From: an uncultured Pelagibacteraceae bacterium
GTDB lineage: Bacteria > Pseudomonadota > Alphaproteobacteria > Pelagibacterales > Pelagibacteraceae
NCBI GenBank assembly: GCA_902560685.1
Contig: CACEMT010000008.1
Coordinates: 1 to 50,466 of the forward strand
DNA: 50,466 nucleotides
Reading direction: 5' to 3'
The notes under the pieces are model-generated. The model made no database searches. It was given only the letters and a program-made list of their open reading frames with translations, and was not told the origin of the DNA. Made by a program: the position numbers and the translations under genes. Below, one piece after another: positions 27,106 to 34,666 of the stretch (positions within the stretch are counted from its first letter, which is position 1; every line of letters begins with the position of its first letter).

Positions 27106-27973
27106 ATTTTGTAAAAAAAGATTTTAAATGTCTAATAGTTTCTTTGGGGTTTTGCTCTGGTATAAAATGACCAGATTTAATACCGGCTCCATAAACTTTC
27201 TTGTTTGTATATTTTCTCCATATTTTCAAAGAATTAAATTGTTTACCAACTACTCCATTCTTTCCCCATAACACTTGAATTGGAATGTTTAATAATTTTT
27301 TTCGATCTTTTTTATCATGCTCTAAATCAATTGTGGCTGAAGCCCTGTAATCTTCGCATGTTGCATGAATTCTTTTTGCTTGTTTAAAAGCTTTAAAATA
27401 AATTTCTTCAGTTTTACCAAATTTATTTTTTCCAGACCATTTATCTAAACAACTTTTCATCCACTTTCTTGGATCACTTTTAATCATTCTCTCAGGAAGC
27501 CATTTTGGTTGTATTAAAAAAAACCAATGAAAATATGCTTTTGCAAAATTTTTTTCAGTTTGTTCGTACATGTCTATAGTAGGACAAATATCTAAAACAC
27601 TCATTGCAATAACTTTTTTTCTATAATCCCTGGCCAATCTGTGAGCAACTCTTCCTCCTCTATCGTGACCGGCTATACAAAATTTTTTAAATCCAAGCTT
27701 ATCCATTAATTGAACCATATCTTTAGCCATTTCTCTTTTGGAATAGTTAAAATGTTTATTATCACTTTTTAAAACAAAGCTTGACCCATAACCTCTAAGA
27801 TCTGCAGCTATAATCGTAAAGTATTTTGAAAGTTCATTTGCTGTTTTGTGCCAAATAAAATGTGTTTGCGGGTATCCATGTAATAATAATAAAGGAGGAC
27901 CTTTACCACCAATCCTACAAAATATTTTCCCTTTATTAACTTTAATAAATTTTTTTTTAAAACCTTTAAACAT
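27098..27973 (-). CDS. Fluoroacetate/haloacetate dehalogenase-like alpha/beta hydrolase
   Basis: The 291-residue hydrolase matches fluoroacetate dehalogenase at the residues that set that family apart. The nucleophile Asp104 is in GHDRGGRV with Arg105 and Arg108 (the carboxylate-binding pair), the acid is Asp128, His149-Trp150 in YFHWFF match the halide-binding pair, CEDYRASATIDLEHD supplies Tyr209, and SGHFIPEQNP supplies the base His. Spacing from Asp104 to Trp150 equals that of the characterised enzyme. An epoxide hydrolase is less likely because the carboxylate Arg pair is kept. It sits between PhyH and TauD-like genes. The natural substrate is not known. Confidence 0.82.
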   Translation of the reverse strand: MFKGFKKKFIKVNKGKIFCRIGGKGPPLLLLHGYPQTHFIWHKTANELSKYFTIIAADLRGYGSSFVLKSDNKHFNYSKREMAKDMVQLMDKLGFKKFCIAGHDRGGRVAHRLARDYRKKVIAMSVLDICPTIDMYEQTEKNFAKAYFHWFFLIQPKWLPERMIKSDPRKWMKSCLDKWSGKNKFGKTEEIYFKAFKQAKRIHATCEDYRASATIDLEHDKKDRKKLLNIPIQVLWGKNGVVGKQFNSLKIWRKYTNKKVYGAGIKSGHFIPEQNPKETIRHLKSFFTKYV

Positions 27974-27979
27974 TACTAT

Positions 27980-28771
27980 TTATCTACTCCAGACTATTGG
28001 AAACCAGTCTGTTCTCAGAGTATCTCCAGACTTCAAGTTAATACCAGCAAATGGCGGGGAAGTTTCACCTCCACGATCTTTATAACGTACGTCATCTCCT
28101 ATAAAACGCATTGAAAAAGCACGCCTCCTCTCTTGAGAGTTATTTCCAGATGCTCCGTGAACAATCTTAAAATTAAATAATACAGCATCACCTAATTTAA
28201 GTTCAGGTATCATTATTTCATTATTTAATGTTTCAATACTTGGCATTTCCATAAAATCTTTTTTGTTTTTATACCAAGGCTTGTCATTAGACCACTTTGT
28301 GGGCTGAATTAGCTTAGGCCACTTATGAGAACCTAATATTAATTTTAAAGTATTTTCTTTATTAACTTCATCTAGAGGTATCCAAAAACTTCCAGTATTT
28401 TCTCCCTCTACACAGTAGTAAGGCATATCTTGATGCCATGGAGTCGGTTTACTAGTACTAGGCTCTTTAACAAAAATATGATCATGAAATGCTTGTATTG
28501 ATTTTGAATTTGTCGCTTCCGCAACAATTTGTGCCGCTGGAGATTCTTTCACAAATTTTACAAACTCTGGAATTCGATCCCAATTACAGTAGTCTTCAAA
28601 AAACCTACCCTTTTCATTAATGCTTGTATTTTCACGAGCGTGTGGACCAGGTTTTTTTAAAACCTCTTCAAATCCCTCTCTTAAAATATTTATCCAAGAT
28701 TTAAATATATCTTTTATTACTATTGTCCCATCTTGTTTGTATCTGTGAATTTGTTCTGGAGTTAAAATCAT
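27980..28771 (-). CDS. Phytanoyl-CoA dioxygenase (PhyH) family protein
   Basis: The 263-residue Fe(II)/2-oxoglutarate oxygenase belongs to the PhyH family. Metal ligands are His113 and Asp115 in PWHQDMPYY and a distal His205 in KIVHGASGN, followed by RRRAFSMRFIGDD with the 2-oxoglutarate Arg. Bacterial PhyH proteins act on small molecules such as ectoine, phosphonates or quaternary amines. The start ATG overlaps the GT2 stop by one base and the dehalogenase-like gene starts 6 bases after its stop, so the whole group is one transcript. Confidence 0.85.
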   Translation of the reverse strand: MILTPEQIHRYKQDGTIVIKDIFKSWINILREGFEEVLKKPGPHARENTSINEKGRFFEDYCNWDRIPEFVKFVKESPAAQIVAEATNSKSIQAFHDHIFVKEPSTSKPTPWHQDMPYYCVEGENTGSFWIPLDEVNKENTLKLILGSHKWPKLIQPTKWSNDKPWYKNKKDFMEMPSIETLNNEIMIPELKLGDAVLFNFKIVHGASGNNSQERRRAFSMRFIGDDVRYKDRGGETSPPFAGINLKSGDTLRTDWFPIVWSR

Positions 28772-29640
28772 TATTTTAAATTATCAATATTTGATATATT
28801 TAATCGCGAATTATTCATTTGTTCTAAATTTTCTCTTTTAGATATTATAAGTACTGAGGCTATTAAAATAATAACTAACAAAACTGGAGTAAGCATTATT
28901 ATTGTTATATTTTGATAAATTAAAAACATATAAACTAAAAAAAACAATAGAGATCTAATTAATACGTTTATTTTAAATACACTAATAATAGAAAGAGAAT
29001 GAATTAATAGATTTTTAAAACTCATTTTAGATGGACCAAAATATCTAGTTCCTCTCTCTGATGGTATAGATGCTCTTTCTTTTGCAACTTTAGCAAGTGA
29101 ACCAGAAAAACTACTCCAGGTAGCTTTTTCATTAATCATTTTTTCAACAATCGTTTTTGGTAAGCATGTATAATTACCATATTTTATAGATTGTCCTGTA
29201 AACGTAAAAGTTATTAATTTATGAATAAAATAACAAAATTTAAAAAAAATTCCCTCTGATCTTTTTATTCTTTCTCCAACGATTGGTTTATCAGGGTGAT
29301 AGTTTAAATTATCTACAAGTTTTTTTATTTCTTCTGGTCTATCCTCTCCATCTCCATCCATAGGAATAACATAATCAAATTCTTCATTTGCAAAAATATG
29401 CTTGAGTCCAACAGCATTACATCTTGCGTGTCCTCGATTTTCTTTCATATTAATTATTTTAATTGAGCTTAAATTGTCTAAATTATTAGATAACCCAGGA
29501 TTAGCTTCTGTAGATGCATCATTTACAATAATTACTGAAAACTCGTGGCCTAAACTTGAAACTTCAGAATTAATATTTTCTAATAATTTATATACTGATT
29601 GCCAATCATTAAATACTGGAATTAATATAACTATTTTCAT
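28771..29640 (-). CDS. GT2 family glycosyltransferase with C-terminal membrane segments
   Basis: The 289-residue protein is a GT-A glycosyltransferase of the dolichol-phosphate-mannose synthase type. ILIPVFNDWQSVYKLL begins the fold, VIIVNDAST gives the first Asp, NRGHARCNAVGLKH follows, and MDGDGEDRPEE (94-104) is the DxD metal motif. Two hydrophobic segments near 210-265 would anchor it in the inner membrane. Enzymes like this load a sugar onto a polyprenyl phosphate. A PMT/ArnT-type transferase two genes upstream would use such a donor, so they probably work together. Confidence 0.82.
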   Translation of the reverse strand: MKIVILIPVFNDWQSVYKLLENINSEVSSLGHEFSVIIVNDASTEANPGLSNNLDNLSSIKIINMKENRGHARCNAVGLKHIFANEEFDYVIPMDGDGEDRPEEIKKLVDNLNYHPDKPIVGERIKRSEGIFFKFCYFIHKLITFTFTGQSIKYGNYTCLPKTIVEKMINEKATWSSFSGSLAKVAKERASIPSERGTRYFGPSKMSFKNLLIHSLSIISVFKINVLIRSLLFFLVYMFLIYQNITIIMLTPVLLVIILIASVLIISKRENLEQMNNSRLNISNIDNLK

Positions 29641-29648
29641 CTACTAAT

Positions 29649-29762
29649 TTAACTTAGCAATCTGAATAGCGATGCAAAAATACCGTGTCCCGAAAATTCT
29701 ATAGCTAAAATAATAATTATTATTAATATTATCTTTTTATATTTATCAAAAAATTCATTCAT
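29649..29762 (-). CDS. Small membrane protein (37 residues) between glycosyltransferase genes
   Basis: A short open frame of 37 codons reads MNEFFDKYKK, then a run of about ten hydrophobic Ile/Leu/Ala residues, then a short polar tail ending RLLS. It starts at ATG 29762 and ends 8 bases before the GT2 start. It has one predicted membrane helix with positive residues on the N-terminal side. It lies in the space between the PMT-type gene and GT2. No family is recognisable. A short hydrophobic frame can arise by chance in AT-rich DNA, but the Phe/Lys amphipathic head and position in the operon favour a real gene. Confidence 0.5.
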   Translation of the reverse strand: MNEFFDKYKKIILIIIIILAIEFSGHGIFASLFRLLS

Positions 29763-29796
29763 TTGCTTATTATATATTAAATTATAATATTTTTTT

Positions 29797-31152
29797 TCAT
29801 TTTAAACTAAATAAAGTTACTGCTGGTATCCCTTTGTCAAAATCATCAACTGAATTTGGTAAAATTAAAGTATCATTGACACTTCTTTTTATTTTTTTCA
29901 TCCATTTTCTATCATTAATGGAAATCCATTTCGGTCTAGATTTCAAGTGGTAAGATAAATTCCCTGCAGTCCATTCGTCCCCTTTCACATATTTAATTTC
30001 TGAACTTTTCTCATTATCCCATTTCTCTTGAACTAATGCTGCAATTTCTTTTCCTTTGTAATCGGTTCTTTTATCTGTTTCTGTAATTGAAATATATGCA
30101 TAAGAGAAAGGAGAAAAAATAAATAAAATTAGGAAGGTTGCAGTAAAACCTTTTAATTTATTTAAATTAATTTGTGATTGAAAAACATACATTAACAAAA
30201 CTCCAAAGAATAAATAAAAAGGTGTCATCCACATTGTTCTAATTTTAACACCCATAATCATAGATGTTAAAAATACAAAAACTATTGGAACAATGTTTAT
30301 TGACAATAAAAATAATAACTTATTATCTTTAAAGTTAAATTTGCTTTTTAATTTATTGTTTAAAAATAAAAACATTAAAAAGAATGGTATTAATATTCCA
30401 ATTTGCTTTCCTAAAAATATTAATGGATGAATGATGTGATCTAAGAAATTTTGATCGCCTGTTCCTGTTCGGTCAAGACCATATGTAATCGTTACATAAT
30501 TATTTCCAGTTAGCCAAATTAAATGCGGTAACAACACTATTAAAAATGAAATAATTGATACAAGACATTTAAAATCGATTTTCTTTTTATAGATCATATA
30601 AATTAAAAAAATATCAATTCCTAAACCTAAATAGATAAATAAGTATTTTGATAAAAAACCAAATCCTGAGAATAAACCAACTAAAAACCAGTCAATAATT
30701 TTATTATCTTTAAACCCTTTCCATAAATACAGAACTGTTAATGACCAGAAAGGCATTAAACAAACGTTCACATTAAATTCAGGAGTTGTAAAATTATAAA
30801 AGTAAATTCCCTCTAATAATAAAACTGATAATAAACAAAAAGCTTTATTTTCAAAAAAATCTACTGCAAGTTTAAAAACAACAAAAAAAGAAATGATTAC
30901 ACAAATCTGACTTAATAAATAATAAGCCCAATCCTGCGAACCAAAAATTTGATAAAAAATTTCAACTAAGAGTGCACTCATTGGAGGATGTTTGTTAAAA
31001 CCCCAGTCCAAATTGCTTCCCCAGGCTAAAGCTTCTATGGTGTCCAAAGGTAAATTATTATTTGTAAGTGTTGGAATTAGAGTCCAAATAATTAGGTGAG
31101 TTGTAATAAAAATGTAAAATAAATTTATTACATTTTTTTTATTTATGGCCAT
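29797..31152 (-). CDS. PMT/ArnT-type (GT39-like) membrane glycosyltransferase
   Basis: The 451-residue polytopic inner-membrane protein has about 11-12 helices. The first periplasmic loop carries the family acidic motif in LPLDTIEALAWG followed by GFNKHPPMSALL, typical of the PMT_2 glycosyltransferases that move a sugar from polyprenyl phosphate onto lipid or protein. A periplasmic C-terminal tail (after about 370) contains WTAGNLSYHLKSRPKWI. I use ATG 31152; the frame continues six codons to a TTG at 31170. It begins the leftward group with the small membrane protein and GT2. Confidence 0.8.
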   Translation of the reverse strand: MAINKKNVINLFYIFITTHLIIWTLIPTLTNNNLPLDTIEALAWGSNLDWGFNKHPPMSALLVEIFYQIFGSQDWAYYLLSQICVIISFFVVFKLAVDFFENKAFCLLSVLLLEGIYFYNFTTPEFNVNVCLMPFWSLTVLYLWKGFKDNKIIDWFLVGLFSGFGFLSKYLFIYLGLGIDIFLIYMIYKKKIDFKCLVSIISFLIVLLPHLIWLTGNNYVTITYGLDRTGTGDQNFLDHIIHPLIFLGKQIGILIPFFLMFLFLNNKLKSKFNFKDNKLLFLLSINIVPIVFVFLTSMIMGVKIRTMWMTPFYLFFGVLLMYVFQSQINLNKLKGFTATFLILFIFSPFSYAYISITETDKRTDYKGKEIAALVQEKWDNEKSSEIKYVKGDEWTAGNLSYHLKSRPKWISINDRKWMKKIKRSVNDTLILPNSVDDFDKGIPAVTLFSLK

Positions 31153-31181
31153 TTTACTTAATTTATACAATTAAAGGTTCC

Positions 31182-31209
31182 TTGACACCAATTTATTCAT
31201 GAATATATT
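31182..31209 (+). promoter_or_regulatory. dksA promoter
   Basis: A perfect -35 TTGACA (31182-31187) and a TATATT -10 (31204-31209) are separated by 16 bases. The predicted start near 31216 gives a leader of about 16 bases to the dksA ATG at 31232. It is one of the best promoter matches in the window. Confidence 0.7.
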
Positions 31210-31231
31210 CAGCAACGTTTAAAATTTGACT

Positions 31232-31648
31232 ATGGTTAAAATCTCTAAAACCTATACACCAAAAGAAAAAGAAAAGTACATGTGTGCAAAACACTTGGCT
31301 TATTTTAAACAAAAATTAACTGACTGGAAAAGCGATTTGGTTAAAGCCAATAATGAAGCTTTATATAACAGTTCATTAGACGATAATAGTACATCTGCTG
31401 ATATCGTTGACCAAGCTAGTTCTTACACAGAAAAAAATGTTGAGATGAGAGCTATAAATAGACAAATTAAATTAATTTCAAAAATTGATTCAGCATTAAA
31501 AAGAATAAAAGATGGAACTTATGGTTTTTGTGAAGACACTGGTGAACCTATTGGATTAAAAAGATTGATGGCTAGACCAGTTGCAACTCTTTCAATTGCG
31601 GCTCAAGAAAAACACGAAAAGGAAGAAAAAGTATTTGCTGATAATTAA
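31232..31648 (+). CDS. dksA: DksA-type RNA polymerase-binding transcription factor (single-cysteine form)
   Basis: The 138-residue protein binds the RNA polymerase secondary channel and acts with ppGpp on stable RNA and amino acid genes. The coiled-coil tip DxxDxA is kept at 57-62 (DIVDQA). The zinc region reads GFCEDTGEPIG ... MARPVATLSIAAQEKHE: only Cys100 remains of the four cysteines of E. coli DksA. This single-cysteine type is common in alphaproteobacteria. The start is ATG 31232; a TTG two codons upstream is less likely. The stop overlaps the convergent GST gene by 4 bases. Confidence 0.93.
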   Translation: MVKISKTYTPKEKEKYMCAKHLAYFKQKLTDWKSDLVKANNEALYNSSLDDNSTSADIVDQASSYTEKNVEMRAINRQIKLISKIDSALKRIKDGTYGFCEDTGEPIGLKRLMARPVATLSIAAQEKHEKEEKVFADN

Positions 31649-32274
31649 GGTTTGGGAATTGCTTCTCCTTTTTTCATAAAATTATACCCCTTAATTACTG
31701 CCTCTCTATCAGCTATTTCTAGATACCATCTAGTAAGATTTTTATAGTTCTTTAAACCGATGTCGTGCCATTCATGCCTTGCTATCCACGGCCAAGTAGC
31801 GATGTCGGCTATTGAATAATTTTCACCTGCTAAATATTTTGATTGTCCCAATCTTTCGTCTAAATCTTTATAGATCGATTTGGTAATTTTAAAATACCTC
31901 TCCTCTCCAAATTTACTTTTTCCTGGGTTATAATGGTGAAATTGATGATGTTGTCCAATTATAGGTCCCACGTATCCCATTTGGGCCATTAGCCACTGAT
32001 TAATTTTTAATCTGTTTTCAGTATCATAAAATTTATTACTTTTCTCACCTAAGTAAATTAGTATCGCTCCTGACTCAAAAATAGCTTCCTTGTTATTATT
32101 ATGATCTACTATGACTGGTATTTTGCTAAATGGACTAATTTTTCTAAAATCAGGATTAAATTGTTCGCCTTCTAAAAGATTAACGTTAGTCACTTTATAT
32201 TTAAAATCAATCTCCTCCAGCATAATACTGATTTTTTTCCCATTTGGAGTATCTGCGGCGAATAATTCTATCAC
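31645..32274 (-). CDS. Glutathione S-transferase family protein (YfcG/YghU-like)
   Basis: The 209-residue protein has a thioredoxin-fold N-domain (IELFAADTPNGKKISIMLEEI, with NGKK typical of the Nu/YfcG class, and SPFSKIPVIVD with the cis-Pro) and an all-helical C-domain with YLAGENYSIADIATWPW. Family members act as disulfide reductases or GSH transferases using the early Thr-Pro-Asn motif. The start is GTG at 32274, overlapping the upstream reductase stop (GTGA), so it is co-translated with the ferredoxin reductase gene. Confidence 0.88.
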   Translation of the reverse strand: MIELFAADTPNGKKISIMLEEIDFKYKVTNVNLLEGEQFNPDFRKISPFSKIPVIVDHNNNKEAIFESGAILIYLGEKSNKFYDTENRLKINQWLMAQMGYVGPIIGQHHQFHHYNPGKSKFGEERYFKITKSIYKDLDERLGQSKYLAGENYSIADIATWPWIARHEWHDIGLKNYKNLTRWYLEIADREAVIKGYNFMKKGEAIPKP

Positions 32275-33287
32275 TCTTTAACGCCAAGTCTTTTTTTAAT
32301 AGATTTTGAAGAAGTGGTAAATTCAAATCTATATTTTTCATTTGGCCTGGCTAGTTTAAAACAAGCCCTAGCCGCAAGTGCTCCTTCGTGAAATCCTGAC
32401 AAGATAAGTTTTAATTTACCAGGGTAAGTGCATATATCTCCAACTGCATAAATACCTTTTTGATTGGTTTCAAATTTTTCTGTATCAACACTAATTGTTT
32501 TTTTATCAATGTTTAAACCCCAATTAGCTATTGGTCCAAGTTGCATGATTAATCCGAAAAAACCTAAAACATAATCTGTTTCTAAATTTTTAACCTCTTT
32601 ATCGTCATGCTCTATTTCAATACCCTCCAAATTTTCTTTACCTTTTACACTTTTAAGCTGATATTTTGTAAATAAGTTAATTTTATCACTTTTTGCTAAT
32701 TCGTTCATTTTATCTACTGATGCCTGTGCTCCTCTAAACTCATCTCTTCTATGTATTAAATTTACTTTTGAATCTTTTGATAGTTCAATTGCCCAATCCA
32801 ATGCACTGTCACCACCTCCAAAAATAGATACTGTTTTTCCTTTAAAAATAGTTTTATCTTTTATCGCATAAAATATTGATTTATTTTCAAATTTTTCACA
32901 TTCTTTAGGGCTAAATTTTCTTGGCTCAAACGATCCGACTCCTCCAGCTATTATTATATTTGGCGTATTAAATTCTGTTCCTTTATTTGTTTTTACTTGC
33001 CAAATTTCATTATTTTTTTTTACTTCCTCTACTCTTTCACTTAAATGAAATTTGATATTAAATGGTTTTAATTGTTCAATTAAATTATTAGTTAATTCCT
33101 CACCAGTACATTCAGGAATTGCGGGAATATCATAAATTGGTTTGTCTGGATAAAGCTCAATACATTGACCACCAATTTTATCAAGATTGTCAACTATTTC
33201 ACAACTTAAGCCAATCAATTTTAACTGATGTGCTGTAAACAACCCTGTTGGGCCTGCTCCAATTATTAATGCATCAGTTTTAATCAT
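32271..33287 (-). CDS. Ferredoxin-NADP reductase (thioredoxin-reductase-like, YumC type)
   Basis: The 338-residue FAD and NAD(P)H enzyme has an N-terminal dinucleotide-binding IIGAGPTGLFTAHQL (8-22), VDNLDKIGGQCIELYPD, a second Rossmann site FGGGDSALDWA near 156-166, HRRDEFRGA for NADPH, and the terminal YAVGDICTYPGKLKLILSGFHEGALAA. It lacks the redox CxxC of thioredoxin reductase, so it is the ferredoxin/flavodoxin reductase type. The start overlaps the 2Fe-2S ferredoxin stop by one base; the two proteins are probable partners, placed next to proteorhodopsin. Confidence 0.88.
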   Translation of the reverse strand: MIKTDALIIGAGPTGLFTAHQLKLIGLSCEIVDNLDKIGGQCIELYPDKPIYDIPAIPECTGEELTNNLIEQLKPFNIKFHLSERVEEVKKNNEIWQVKTNKGTEFNTPNIIIAGGVGSFEPRKFSPKECEKFENKSIFYAIKDKTIFKGKTVSIFGGGDSALDWAIELSKDSKVNLIHRRDEFRGAQASVDKMNELAKSDKINLFTKYQLKSVKGKENLEGIEIEHDDKEVKNLETDYVLGFFGLIMQLGPIANWGLNIDKKTISVDTEKFETNQKGIYAVGDICTYPGKLKLILSGFHEGALAARACFKLARPNEKYRFEFTTSSKSIKKRLGVKE

Positions 33288-33607
33288 TAAACTTGTTTCT
33301 CGGGAAGATTAACAACTAATCCATCAAGTTGATCTGAGACCATTAATTGACAACTTAGTCTACTATTTTTTTTTGGTTCAAATGCCATATCTAGCATGTC
33401 TTCTTCCCCATCTTCTTTTTTTGGTAGTTTGTTAAACCATTCATCTTTGACATAAACATGGCAAGTGGCACAAGCCATTGATCCTCCACAATCTGCGTCA
33501 ATTCCTGGAATATTATTTTGTACCGCTCCTTCCATTACACTCAACCCACTAGCAACTTCAATAGTATGAGTTTTTCCATCGTGTTCTATATATGTAATTT
33601 TAGGCAT
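33287..33607 (-). CDS. 2Fe-2S ferredoxin (adrenodoxin type)
   Basis: The 106-residue ferredoxin has the cluster cysteines Cys40, Cys46 and Cys49 in [17 protein letters not shown] (pattern C-x5-C-x2-C) and a fourth near residue 87 in RLSCQLMV. The spacing and the acidic patch ([19 protein letters not shown]) are those of the adrenodoxin/FdxB type used for electron transfer. It is encoded directly before the reductase and downstream of the proteorhodopsin terminator. Confidence 0.92.
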   Translation of the reverse strand: MPKITYIEHDGKTHTIEVASGLSVMEGAVQNNIPGIDADCGGSMACATCHVYVKDEWFNKLPKKEDGEEDMLDMAFEPKKNSRLSCQLMVSDQLDGLVVNLPEKQV

Positions 33608-33623
33608 GAATTTAATATAGGTA

Positions 33624-33663
33624 CAAAAAAAAATAGGGCAAGTAACTTAATACTTGCCCTATT
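33624..33663 (-). terminator. Strong terminator downstream of proteorhodopsin
   Basis: A perfect 13-base-pair stem (33632-33644 with 33651-33663; centre GGGCAAG / CTTGCCC) with a 6-base loop is followed on the minus strand by a run of about nine T residues. It lies 21 bases past the proteorhodopsin stop and separates the highly expressed rhodopsin from ferredoxin. Confidence 0.92.
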
Positions 33664-33684
33664 AAATAGTTTTAAAGCTAATAA

Positions 33685-34455
33685 TTATCTACTAGCTCTT
33701 CCACCAGCTGAAACAGCTGCAGCCCAAATTACAAGACCAAATGCGATCTTGTTAATAAAGTCTGCTAAGTTGTAAATCACGTTTAGTGACTCAGCATCTA
33801 TTCCACCAGTTAGGTAACCAAATACATAACCTAATGGATAAATCGCCCAACCAACTGTTACGATCATTCTCATTGCACTGAAAGCAGTTACAAGTGCTTT
33901 GTTACCACTTTTAGCAGCAGCTTTACCTGCTTCACCTGAGAATATTTCATATAAGATATAGATCCATCCAGCTATTCCGATAATGAAACCAAGCATAGCA
34001 TTGATGTAACCTGCTTCTCCTAAATATCCTCCGATTAACATTACTAATGATCCAATTAGCAATCTCCAGAACATTCCAGAATTTGCTTTTCTTACAGCTG
34101 CTAGAATTAAATAAAATTCTATCATCTGTAGTGGAACTGTAATTAACCAATCAATATATCTATATACTGTTGGTGAGTCTCCAGTTTGAACCCATACACC
34201 TCTCATGTACATGTAGTGTATGAACGCAATACCAGTAACCAATCCAGCTACTGTTACAGAAGTTCTCCATCCTGCAGCGACAGATCCTCTTTCCATAAAA
34301 AAGAATACTGTTGCAGCCAACATACCCATTGAAATTACCCAAAAAGAAATTCCAACAAAGTCATCTTGAGCTAAAAGGACGGTTTCTGCATTTGCTGAAC
34401 CAGCAAAGCCCACAAGAGCTAAAGCTGCTAAAGCAAACAATTTAAGTTTTTTCAT
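33685..34455 (-). CDS. Proteorhodopsin (blue-absorbing type, Gln at tuning position)
   Basis: The 256-residue retinal protein is a light-driven proton pump of the inner membrane with a signal peptide (1-23, ending SANA) and seven helices. Numbering here is 5 above the green reference. Key residues are the Schiff-base Lys236 in FINKIAFG, counterion Asp102 in YIDWL, donor Glu113 in MIEFY, and His80 in AFIHYM. The tuning residue is Gln110 (reference 105), typical of blue-light absorbers of clear ocean water. The start is ATG 34455; a 23-residue extension in the open frame is not signal-like. A GGGAG ribosome site precedes it. It has its own terminator. Confidence 0.97.
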   Translation of the reverse strand: MKKLKLFALAALALVGFAGSANAETVLLAQDDFVGISFWVISMGMLAATVFFFMERGSVAAGWRTSVTVAGLVTGIAFIHYMYMRGVWVQTGDSPTVYRYIDWLITVPLQMIEFYLILAAVRKANSGMFWRLLIGSLVMLIGGYLGEAGYINAMLGFIIGIAGWIYILYEIFSGEAGKAAAKSGNKALVTAFSAMRMIVTVGWAIYPLGYVFGYLTGGIDAESLNVIYNLADFINKIAFGLVIWAAAVSAGGRASR

Positions 34456-34484
34456 AAAAAACTCCCTCTCAGTTGTTTTTTTTA

Positions 34485-34498
34485 GTTTAAATTTAAAC
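34485..34498. promoter_or_regulatory. 14-base perfect palindrome upstream of proteorhodopsin
   Basis: GTTTAAATTTAAAC is a perfect palindrome 30 bases before the proteorhodopsin ATG. It lies within the likely 5' leader, beside an imperfect hairpin (TCTAT / ATAGA, 34503-34522 region). It could be a protein-binding site or leader structure. AT-rich sequence makes chance palindromes more frequent. Confidence 0.35.
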
Positions 34499-34666
34499 CA
34501 TGGGTCTATCCGCAATAGATCCAAAGCATGGTGCTAGATAACAAATTAATTAAGTTAATTGAAGAGTTTTTTTACCTTTATTTATATTGATTTTACTAAC
34601 TTTTTAAAATTAAATACAACTCAAGACTTAATTTTGTAACAAAAACAAATCAGATAAAAAAATACA

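Noticed and set aside
33947..34342. Two short open frames overlapping proteorhodopsin in another frame
   Set aside because: They are shadows of a gene with all rhodopsin residues intact.
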